The notes under the pieces are model-generated. The model searched no databases, was not told the origin of the DNA, and saw nothing but the letters and a program-made list of their open reading frames with translations. From positions 244,574-308,573 of the forward strand of contig JABMLG010000001.1 in assembly GCA_013204985.1 (NCBI GenBank): 64,000 nt of DNA, written 5' to 3'. The translations under genes and the position numbers were made by a program. Shown here one piece after another: positions 46,812-54,105 of the stretch. Source of the DNA: Microbacteriaceae bacterium VKM Ac-2855. GTDB lineage: Bacteria; Actinomycetota; Actinomycetes; Actinomycetales; Microbacteriaceae. Position 1 is the stretch's first letter, and the number at the start of each line of letters is the position of its first letter.

Positions 46812-47684
46812 CTACGGCCGCCAGGGCTCCTCACCGGTACGGCCGTCGCCCGGCTTGTCACCGCGGCGGCGGAGGTAGCGCTCGAACTCTTGGGCGATGG
46901 CCTCGCCGCTCGCCTCGGGGGAGTCGACGGTGTCGCGCGCCTGTTCGAGCTGAGCGATGTAGGCGGCCATCTCCTCGTCGTCGGAGGCGAGAGCGTCGAT
47001 ACCGCGCTCCCACTCCTGCGCCTCGTCGGCCAGTTCGCCGCGGGGCACAACGACGCCGACGATCTCCTCGAGCTTGTCGATCAGTGCGAGCATCGCCTTG
47101 GGCGACGGCGCGTTGTGCACGTAGTGGGGAACGGACGCCCAGATCGAGATGGACGGGATCCCCGCCTCCTGCGCGGCCGCTCCGATGATCGACAGGATCC
47201 CGACCGGGCCCTCGTAGGTGCTGCGCTCGAGATCGAAGGCGCTGCGCAGGTCGGAGTCCTCACTGGAGGAGAAGATCGAGATCGGTCGGGTGTGCGGCAC
47301 ATCCGCGAGCATTGCGCCGAGGAACACCACGGTGGAAACGTCCGCCGTCAGCATCGCGTCGACGACTTCGGCGGCGAACGCCTTCCAACTGCGCGACGGC
47401 TCGGTGCCGATCAGGAGGAAAAGTCGCGCCTCCGCGTCGTCGTCCGCCTCGGCGGGCCCGAACAACTGCGTGCCGGGCCAGGAGATGGCGCGGCGCCCAT
47501 CATCCTCGATTCGAAGCATCGGGCGGGTGTACTGGAAGTCGTAGTACTGCTCAGGATCGACGCCGAAGAGCGCACGATAGTCGCCGTTGTCCTTCACGAG
47601 CCGAACGGCACCGCTAGCGGCGTCCCCGGCATCGTTCCATCCTTCGAAGGCGACGACCAGGACGTTTCCCTTGACGACGTTCAT
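46812..47684 (-). CDS. PAC2-family protein
   Basis: 290 aa of the PAC2 family (proteasome assembly chaperone-like fold), common in actinobacteria. Family-like segments are LVVAFEGWNDAGDAASGAV (~8), VVFLGAMLADVPHTRPI (~118), YEGPVGILSIIGAAAQEAGI (~150) and SIWASVPHYVHNAPSPKAML (~172). The C-terminus is acidic and helical. No enzymatic residues can be assigned. GGAGA precedes ATG 47684. It is divergent from the HAD gene with a 138-bp gap. Confidence 0.88.
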   Translation of the reverse strand: MNVVKGNVLVVAFEGWNDAGDAASGAVRLVKDNGDYRALFGVDPEQYYDFQYTRPMLRIEDDGRRAISWPGTQLFGPAEADDDAEARLFLLIGTEPSRSWKAFAAEVVDAMLTADVSTVVFLGAMLADVPHTRPISIFSSSEDSDLRSAFDLERSTYEGPVGILSIIGAAAQEAGIPSISIWASVPHYVHNAPSPKAMLALIDKLEEIVGVVVPRGELADEAQEWERGIDALASDDEEMAAYIAQLEQARDTVDSPEASGEAIAQEFERYLRRRGDKPGDGRTGEEPWRP

Positions 47685-47822
47685 GCGCACGTTCTCCGCG
47701 TTCCGACTCGCTGACAGGCCCGGCCGACCCTCGCACCAGGCTATCCCCCTGCTCCGATGCCCCCGTCGCGCCGGCGGGCTTGTCCGCTCTCCGCGTACGC
47801 GACACCGGTACGATGGTCCACC

Positions 47823-48539
47823 GTGACTTCCGCGACTTCGAGCCCCGCCTTCCCGCGCCCCGCCGCCGTGCTGTGGGACATGGACGGCACTCTCGTCGAT
47901 ACCGAGCCCTACTGGATGGCGAGCGAGACGGCGCTGGTGCAGTCGTTCGGTGGCACGTGGACGCACGAGGACGCGATGAGCCTGGTCGGCTCCGGCCTGC
48001 CCAACTCGGCACGCATCCTCCAGAACAAAGGCGTCGACCTCAGCGTGGAAGAGATCATCGACCGCATGACCGACGAGGTCATCGCTCGACTCGCTGCGGA
48101 CATCCCGTGGCGACCGGGCGCGCTCGAGTTGCTGACCGATCTCCGCGAGGCGCGGATCCCTCTCGCGCTGGTGACCATGTCGATCGGTCGGATGGCCGCG
48201 GCGGTGGTCGATCGGATGCCGTTCAGGGCCTTCGACGTCGTGGTGACGGGCGACATGGTCGCCAACAGCAAACCGCATCCCGAGGCCTACCTGCTCGCCG
48301 CCGACACGCTCGGGGTCGACATCGCGGCCTGCGTCGCGATCGAGGACTCGCACGCCGGTCTCGCCGCTGCCGTCTCCTCCGGAGCCGTCTCGATCGGCGT
48401 CCCGCACCAGCTCGAGCTCAGCGACGAGGCGCCCTACGCGGTCTGGCCCACACTCGCCGACCGCTCGGTCGACGACATCTCCGCGCTCTTCGCCCAGAGG
48501 GCGCGGCGCACGCACCGAACGAACGGAACAACCGTATGA
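47823..48539 (+). CDS. HAD-superfamily phosphatase (beta-phosphoglucomutase-like)
   Basis: 238 aa. HAD motifs: I, VLWDMDGTLVDTEPYW (~16, nucleophile and acid Asp); II, Thr/Ser in LALVTMSIGR (~116); III, Lys in VANSKPHPEAYLLA (~148); IV, CVAIEDSHAGLAAA (~169). The alpha-helical cap after motif I is subclass I type. Substrate is a small phosphorylated metabolite, not specified. A TACGAT hexamer (47809-47814) lies 8 nt before the GTG. Its stop overlaps the trmI start (ATGA at 48536-48539). Confidence 0.9.
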   Translation: MTSATSSPAFPRPAAVLWDMDGTLVDTEPYWMASETALVQSFGGTWTHEDAMSLVGSGLPNSARILQNKGVDLSVEEIIDRMTDEVIARLAADIPWRPGALELLTDLREARIPLALVTMSIGRMAAAVVDRMPFRAFDVVVTGDMVANSKPHPEAYLLAADTLGVDIAACVAIEDSHAGLAAAVSSGAVSIGVPHQLELSDEAPYAVWPTLADRSVDDISALFAQRARRTHRTNGTTV

Positions 48540-49567
48540 CCGGCGAGGCACTCCAGCACAGCGGCCCCTTCCGCGCGGGCGATCGCGTGCAGCTCACCGG
48601 CCCGAAGGGCAAGCTGAACACCATCACTCTGGAGCCCGGCAAGGTCTTCCACACCCATCGCGGCGGCATCGAGCACGACGCCGTCATCGGCCTGCCGGAC
48701 GGCTCCGTCGTGCAGAACACGGTCGGAGTCGACCACCTGGCGCTACGCCCGCTGCTCACCGACTTCGTGATGTCGATGCCGCGTGGCGCGGCGATCATCT
48801 ACCCGAAGGACGCCGCGCAGATCCTCGGCCAGGCGGATGTCTTCCCGGGAGCTCGCGTCGTCGAGGCGGGTGTCGGATCCGGCGCGTTGTCGTTGTGGTT
48901 GTTGCGAGCCATCGGCGCCGAGGGTCGGTTGTTCTCGTTCGAACGGCGAGACGAATTCGCCGAGGTCGCGCGCGGCAACGTCGAGACCTTCCTCGGCTAC
49001 ACGCCCGAGAACTGGACCGTCACCGTGGGCGATCTGCAGGATGCTCTGCCGCACACGGTGCGGCCCGGCGAGGCGGACCGTGTCGTGCTCGACATGCTCG
49101 CACCGTGGGAGTGCATCGATGAGGTGGCCACGGCGCTCACGCCCGGCGGAGTGCTGCTCTGCTACGTCGCCACCGTGACGCAGTTGTCGCGAGTGGCGGA
49201 GGCCATCCGCGCTTCGGGTCTGTTCACGAACCCGGCGTCGAGCGAGACGATGATCCGCGGCTGGCATGTCGAAGGGCTCGCGGTGCGCCCCGACCATCGG
49301 ATGATCGGGCACACCGGGTTCCTGATCACTGCGCGCCGTCTCGCGCCGGACACGATCCTGCCCGAACTGAAGCGTCGCCCGTCGAAGACCGATTTCGCCG
49401 ACGAGGACGTCGAGGCCTGGACGCCGGGCGCGCTCGGCGAACGCGAGACGAGCCCGAAGAGTCTTCGGAAGCGGGTCCGCGCTGCTGCGACGAGCGCGGA
49501 GCTCTCGCGCGCGCGCGGTTTCGCGGAGGACTCCGAACCGAACTCTCTCGAAGACCCCATCATCTAA
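48536..49567 (+). CDS. trmI: tRNA (adenine-58-N1)-methyltransferase
   Basis: 343 aa. It methylates A58 in the tRNA T-loop. The N-terminal beta domain (FRAGDRVQLTGPKGK, HTHRGGIEHDAVIG) is followed by the SAM site VVEAGVGSGALSLWLLRAIG (~104) and FERRDEFAEVARGN (~128), the catalytic Asp region VVLDMLAPWE (~184), and GHTGFLITARRL. A charged C-terminal tail (~275-343) extends beyond the catalytic core. The gene is coupled to the HAD gene by a 4-nt overlap; the position fits the actinobacterial mshC-trmI-paf block. Confidence 0.92.
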   Translation: MTGEALQHSGPFRAGDRVQLTGPKGKLNTITLEPGKVFHTHRGGIEHDAVIGLPDGSVVQNTVGVDHLALRPLLTDFVMSMPRGAAIIYPKDAAQILGQADVFPGARVVEAGVGSGALSLWLLRAIGAEGRLFSFERRDEFAEVARGNVETFLGYTPENWTVTVGDLQDALPHTVRPGEADRVVLDMLAPWECIDEVATALTPGGVLLCYVATVTQLSRVAEAIRASGLFTNPASSETMIRGWHVEGLAVRPDHRMIGHTGFLITARRLAPDTILPELKRRPSKTDFADEDVEAWTPGALGERETSPKSLRKRVRAAATSAELSRARGFAEDSEPNSLEDPII

Positions 49568-49638
49568 GCTGAATCCGCCTTCGGGCGACCAGCATTCCGG
49601 GCGCCGATCAGGACCGCCACCACATCGAAAGAGGATCC

Positions 49639-50583
49639 GTGCGCAGAACAGCCGCGCTCATCGCCACCGTCGGACTCGTGGCCGCGCTCAGCGCGTGCAG
49701 CGGCTCCGGCTCCGACACGTCGCAGGCCGATTGCAGCGGCGGATTCGCGTCCGGCTCGGTCTCGAACCAGGTCGAAGCGAGTGGCGACTTCGGCGAGAAG
49801 CCCGACGTCACCATCCCGACTCCGCTCAACGCGACGACGTCGGAGACCACGCAGCTGATCGAGGGGGAGGGGGCGCCGATCGAGAAGGGCGCACTCCTCA
49901 CGATGGACTACACCCTGCTCAACGGCACCACGGGCGACGTTCTCGAGACGACCGGTTACGACGGCACGGACGCGGGCTCGGTCATCGCGGGCGGCACGTC
50001 GATCCCGGGACTCGCCGACGGAGTGCTGTGCGCCACCGTCGACTCGCGGATCGCGATCGTCATCGCGCCCGAGGACGGCTTCGGTGATCAGGCCCAGCAG
50101 TTGGGTCTGACGGCAGACGACACGCTGGTGCTCGTCGCCGACATCGTCAGCGCATCGCTCGCTCGTGCGAATGGCGCCGACCAGGTGCCGCAGAACAACG
50201 TGCCGACCGTGACCCTCGATGAGAACGGGGTACCCGGGATCGCGAAGCAGGACGGCACGCCTCCGACGACGCTGAAAAAGGCGACCCTGAAGAAGGGCGA
50301 CGGAGCGGTCGTCGGTGCCGACGACGCCGTCATCGTGAACTACACCGGCTGGCTCTGGGCCACCGGCAAGACCTTCGACTCCAGCTGGGAGAAGGGTTCC
50401 CCGGTCGCGCTCACGCCGAGCAGCACCGTCCCCGGCTTCGCGGATGCGCTCACCGGTGCGACGGTCGGTTCGCAGATCGAGGTCGTGATCCCGCCGGATC
50501 AGGGCTACGGCGACACCGAGAGCGGTGCCGTCCCCGCCGGGTCGACGCTGATCTTCGTGGTCGACGTGCTCGGCATCCAGTAG
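49639..50583 (+). CDS. FKBP-type peptidyl-prolyl isomerase lipoprotein
   Basis: 314 aa. A lipoprotein signal peptide ends in the lipobox LSAC (Cys at 20), so the protein is anchored outside the membrane. Two FKBP-like domains follow: one at ~85-180 (degenerate, GALLTMDYTLLNGTTGDVLE, APEDGFGDQ) and one at ~215-314 with better-kept features (VIVNYTGWLWATGKTFDSSW, PGFADALTGATVG, PPDQGYGD, LIFVVDVLGI). It assists folding of exported proteins. The position just before pafB is typical of the group. Confidence 0.9.
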   Translation: MRRTAALIATVGLVAALSACSGSGSDTSQADCSGGFASGSVSNQVEASGDFGEKPDVTIPTPLNATTSETTQLIEGEGAPIEKGALLTMDYTLLNGTTGDVLETTGYDGTDAGSVIAGGTSIPGLADGVLCATVDSRIAIVIAPEDGFGDQAQQLGLTADDTLVLVADIVSASLARANGADQVPQNNVPTVTLDENGVPGIAKQDGTPPTTLKKATLKKGDGAVVGADDAVIVNYTGWLWATGKTFDSSWEKGSPVALTPSSTVPGFADALTGATVGSQIEVVIPPDQGYGDTESGAVPAGSTLIFVVDVLGIQ

Positions 50584-50639
50584 TCGCTGATCCCGGTAGG
50601 CCGACGATCGCGCCTCGAGGGCACCCGTAGAATCGTCGG

Positions 50640-51662
50640 GTGCCCTCCGAAGCGATCTCCTCGAGCCGCATCGCGGCGGAGGAACGCCTCTTCAGCCTCG
50701 TCCTCGCGCTCATCGTGGCCGAGAACGGCCTGACCAAGTCCGAGATCCTGACGACCGTGCAGGGCTACCGGCAGCGGGGCGACTCGCCGAGCGGACGCAT
50801 CGCGACCGAGCGGCAGTTCGAGCGCGACAAGGAGGACCTGCGCGAGCTGGGCATCCCGGTCGACACCATCGACTCTCCCGGCGATCCGGGCAATACGCAG
50901 AAGCTGCGGTACCGGATCGCGAAGGACACCTACGACCTGCCGCCCGACATCACCTTCAGCCCGGATGAGGTGCAGCTGTTGCGTCTGGCCGGAGCGGTCT
51001 GGCGCGAGGGCACACTGTCCGCGCAGTCGCGCCGCGCGCTCATCAAGCTGCGCTCGATCGGTGTGGAGGCCGAGGATCCGGTCATCGGCCTCGCCCCCCG
51101 CATCCGCATCCGCGACGCGGCGTTCGAGCCGCTGGGGGAGGCCCTCGACCGCTCGCTCGTGGTGCGCTTCCCGTATCTCAAGCCCGGCGACGGGGCGCCC
51201 CGCGTCCGCACCGTGGAGCCGCGGGCGCTCGTGCACCACCAGGGTAGATGGCATCTGCACGGCTGGGACCGTGACGCCGTCGCGACGCGCACCTTCCTCC
51301 TCGCCCGCATCGTCGGGACGGTCGTCATCACGTCGATCGCGTTCGTTCCCGACGGACGCGACCATTCGGTGATCGCGCTCGCGGAGTTGGACGAGATCCT
51401 CGAGCGCACGGTGGCACGGTTGCTCGTGCGCGACGGATCCGACGCCGCCTTGCGACTCGTCCGCCGCACGGGGGCTGCTGCCGCGGCGGATGGCGTCGTG
51501 GAGTTGCACTACACCGACCCCGCGATCCTCGCCGATGAGCTCGCCGGCTACGGCCCCGAGGTCACGGTGCTCGAGCCCACCGAACTCCGCGAACGGGTGA
51601 TCGAACGGCTCCGTCGAGTGCTCGAGGACCACGTGATCGAGAGGGAGACGACGGATGCGTAA
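50640..51662 (+). CDS. pafB: WYL-domain transcriptional regulator PafB
   Basis: 340 aa. An N-terminal winged helix (~8-85: LFSLVLALIVAENGLTKSEI, RQFERDKEDLRELGI) is followed by a WYL domain (~140-240), here with RWHLHGWDRDAVATRTFLL, and a WCX-type C-terminus. With PafC it forms the PafBC activator of the mycobacterial-type DNA damage response. The GTG start lies 6 nt after TAGAAT (50628-50633), a leaderless promoter. It overlaps pafC by 8 nt. No proteasome or pafA gene is in this window. Confidence 0.9.
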   Translation: MPSEAISSSRIAAEERLFSLVLALIVAENGLTKSEILTTVQGYRQRGDSPSGRIATERQFERDKEDLRELGIPVDTIDSPGDPGNTQKLRYRIAKDTYDLPPDITFSPDEVQLLRLAGAVWREGTLSAQSRRALIKLRSIGVEAEDPVIGLAPRIRIRDAAFEPLGEALDRSLVVRFPYLKPGDGAPRVRTVEPRALVHHQGRWHLHGWDRDAVATRTFLLARIVGTVVITSIAFVPDGRDHSVIALAELDEILERTVARLLVRDGSDAALRLVRRTGAAAAADGVVELHYTDPAILADELAGYGPEVTVLEPTELRERVIERLRRVLEDHVIERETTDA

Positions 51663-52662
51663 GTCTCGCTCTCTGCAGGCTCGTGATCGTCTCGCCGTGC
51701 TGCTCTCCCTCGTTCCGTATCTCCTCGATAGGGGCCGCGTCGCGGTCGACGAGGCGGCGATCCACTTCGATCTGCCACCGGATGAGATCCGTCGCGCCGT
51801 CCGGATGATCGCCGTCTCCGGGGTGCCGGGCGAGACGACGCAGTACCAGCCGAACGATCTCTTCGACATCAACTGGGACGATTTCGAGGAGAACGACCAC
51901 ATCGTGCTCACTCACCAGGTCGCCATCGACGACTCACCGCGGTTCTCGGGTCGTGAGGCCGCCGCGTTGATCGCCGGAATGCAGTACCTCGCCGCCCTGC
52001 CCGAGAACGAGGGCAGCGATCGGATCGCCTTGCTGATGGGCAAACTCGCTCGCGGCGCCTCCGCTCAGCCGAGCGCCGTCGCGGTGGGCCGGCGCGTCGG
52101 CACCGATGGGGTGCTCGCCACGATCCGCGCGGCGATCGGTGCGGATGTGCAGCTCACCTTCGACTACCGAAACTCCCGGGGCGGCGCTGAGAGCCGGTCG
52201 GTCGATCCGTTCGTGCTCGAATCCGTTGACGACGACTGGTACCTGCGCGGCTGGTGCCACCTCCGTGAGGGTGTCCGCACGTTCCGCGCCGATCGGATGA
52301 GTCACGTCGTCCGTACCGATCGGCCGATCGTGCATCGCCGCACCGAAGTGAAACTCTCGGAGCGGCTCTTCGAGGCGTCCGAGCACGACCTTCTGGTCGA
52401 GTTGTCCGTGGCGCGTTCGGCACTGCCTCTGCTCGGCGACTATCTCGCCGATGCCGAGATCGCCGACGACGATGCCGGGGAGCGCGTGCGGATCAGCGTC
52501 CGCGTCGCGCACGAACACGGACTCACACGACTGGCGGCCGGGTTCCCCGGCCTCGTCACCGTTCTCGCGCCGCCGAGTGCACGCTCCGCGGTGGCGGAAT
52601 GGGCGCGGTCGGCGATCGTCGGTTATACCCCGCACTCGAACCAGAACGGAGGCACGGCGTGA
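51655..52662 (+). CDS. pafC: WYL-domain transcriptional regulator PafC
   Basis: 335 aa, same layout as PafB: winged helix (~1-70: RDRLAVLLSLVPYLLDRGRV), a middle helical region, and a WYL domain (~165-235) containing DDDWYLRGWCHLREGVRTF with RADRMSHV. The C-terminal WCX-like part ends at ~320. It pairs with PafB; single-stranded DNA produced by damage is thought to activate the WYL domains. Its stop overlaps the start of the next membrane-protein gene (GTGA at 52659-52662). Confidence 0.9.
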   Translation: MRKSRSLQARDRLAVLLSLVPYLLDRGRVAVDEAAIHFDLPPDEIRRAVRMIAVSGVPGETTQYQPNDLFDINWDDFEENDHIVLTHQVAIDDSPRFSGREAAALIAGMQYLAALPENEGSDRIALLMGKLARGASAQPSAVAVGRRVGTDGVLATIRAAIGADVQLTFDYRNSRGGAESRSVDPFVLESVDDDWYLRGWCHLREGVRTFRADRMSHVVRTDRPIVHRRTEVKLSERLFEASEHDLLVELSVARSALPLLGDYLADAEIADDDAGERVRISVRVAHEHGLTRLAAGFPGLVTVLAPPSARSAVAEWARSAIVGYTPHSNQNGGTA

Positions 52663-52988
52663 GCTGGTGGACCTGGGTCCTGATCTGGGCGGTGCTGGTG
52701 CTCGCCCTTCTGTCCATGCTCGCGATGTTCGCATGGCAGCTGTTCCGCAAGGGCATGCACGTTCTCAGGCAAACCGAGGAATTAACGGCGAAAATGGCCC
52801 GGCTCGGCGAGTTCACGGATTCACCACCCACGGAACGTCCCCTCCCAGCCCTGCTCGTTCCCTACGAGGAGGTCGTCCGGCATCGCGAGAACCGTCGCGA
52901 ACTCCGGGAGGAGCACATCCAAGCCCGACGGGCCGCCCGCGTGCAACGCGGTAAGCTGCTCGTACATCGCAACCCAATCGTGAAGTGA
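52659..52988 (+). CDS. Single-span membrane protein between pafC and tatA
   Basis: 109 aa, not recognised. One N-terminal membrane helix (~4-28: [20 protein letters not shown]) is followed by a helical, charged region ([19 protein letters not shown]) and a basic C-terminal half ([19 protein letters not shown]). GGAGG lies 6 nt before the GTG, which overlaps the pafC stop by 4 nt; tatA begins 7 nt after its end. The tight packing suggests a role linked to PafBC or the Tat translocase, but this is only context. Confidence 0.75.
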   Translation: MSWWTWVLIWAVLVLALLSMLAMFAWQLFRKGMHVLRQTEELTAKMARLGEFTDSPPTERPLPALLVPYEEVVRHRENRRELREEHIQARRAARVQRGKLLVHRNPIVK

Positions 52989-52995
52989 GATCGAA

Positions 52996-53223
52996 ATGTT
53001 CGCTGGACTCCAGGGATGGCACCTGCTCATCATCCTCGCCGTCATCGTCCTGCTCTTCGGCGCCCCCAAGCTGCCACAGATGGCCCGTAGCCTCGGCCAG
53101 TCGATGCGCATCTTCAAGAGCGAGGTCAAGACGATGAAGGAGGAGGGTTCCGAGACCGACGTCAAGGACACCTCCGTCAAGGACTCGACCACCGGCACCA
53201 CGCCGCCTGACACCACGAAGTAA
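52996..53223 (+). CDS. tatA: Twin-arginine translocase subunit TatA
   Basis: 75 aa. Short N-terminal membrane helix ([20 protein letters not shown], ~8-27) with the conserved FG-x-x-KLP hinge, an amphipathic helix ([17 protein letters not shown]) and a polar acidic/Thr-rich tail. TatA multimers form the pore for folded proteins in the Tat pathway. It is followed 2 nt later by tatC. Confidence 0.95.
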   Translation: MFAGLQGWHLLIILAVIVLLFGAPKLPQMARSLGQSMRIFKSEVKTMKEEGSETDVKDTSVKDSTTGTTPPDTTK

Positions 53224-53225
53224 TC

Positions 53226-54056
53226 GTGACAGTGGCAGAGAAGAAGCCACGGGCGAAGAAGTCGAAGTCGACGAAGAACGCCGAAGGGCGGATGTCGCTC
53301 GGCGAGCACCTGATCGAGCTTCGCAACCGGCTTTTCATCGCGGGGATCGCGATCGTGGTGTGCTGCATCGCCGGCTGGTTCCTTTCCGGTTGGGTCACCG
53401 AGGCGTTGCGCGAGCCGATCGAGGTCGTAGCGGCGACGCAGAACAAAGAAGCGTCGCTGAACTTCCAGAACATCTCCGGCGCGTTCGATCTGAAGATCCA
53501 GATCTCACTCACGATCGGAATCGTGCTCGCGAGCCCGATCTGGCTCTTCCAGATCTGGGGCTTCCTGGTTCCGGGTCTCACCCGCAAAGAGGTCCGTTAC
53601 GGACTCGGTTTCATCCTGACGGCGATTCCGCTGTTCCTCGCGGGCTGCGCGTCGGGCTGGTTCGTCTTCCCTCACATCGTCGAACTCATGACGAGCTTCG
53701 CCGACAACGGCTCGACGAGCATCCTCGAGGCGAAGACCTACTACGACTTCGTTCTCAAACTCACGCTCGTCGTCGGAGTCGCGTTCGTCCTGCCGGTGTT
53801 CCTGGTGCTGCTCAACTTCGTGGGAGTGCTCCCCGGTCGCACGATCCTCAAGTCGTGGCGGATCGCGATCATGGCGATCGTTCTCTTCACGGCGATCGCA
53901 ACGCCGGCTGCCGATGTCGTCACCATGTTCCTGCTCGCGATTCCGATGGTGGTGCTGTACTTCGCAGCCTGCGGCGTCTCGATCTGGAACGATCGCCGAC
54001 GGGCCAAGCGTCAGGTGCAGTACGACGACACCGTCGCCTCTGAACTCCCGGTGTGA
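53226..54056 (+). CDS. tatC: Twin-arginine translocase subunit TatC
   Basis: 276 aa with six membrane helices. The TatC signature SLGEHLIELRNRLFIAGIAI (~24) starts helix 1; FQIWGFLVPGLTRKEVRYG (~108) and the FVLPVFLVLLNFVGVL stretch (~180) are conserved regions. TatC recognises twin-arginine signal peptides and recruits TatA. A Lys-rich N-terminal tail is typical of actinobacteria. The GTG start lies 2 nt after the tatA stop; no tatB is adjacent. Confidence 0.95.
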   Translation: MTVAEKKPRAKKSKSTKNAEGRMSLGEHLIELRNRLFIAGIAIVVCCIAGWFLSGWVTEALREPIEVVAATQNKEASLNFQNISGAFDLKIQISLTIGIVLASPIWLFQIWGFLVPGLTRKEVRYGLGFILTAIPLFLAGCASGWFVFPHIVELMTSFADNGSTSILEAKTYYDFVLKLTLVVGVAFVLPVFLVLLNFVGVLPGRTILKSWRIAIMAIVLFTAIATPAADVVTMFLLAIPMVVLYFAACGVSIWNDRRRAKRQVQYDDTVASELPV

Positions 54057-54105
54057 CCCTACGAGGTAACAGGCCGCGAACCACTCGACACGAAGGACGG
54101 AACCG

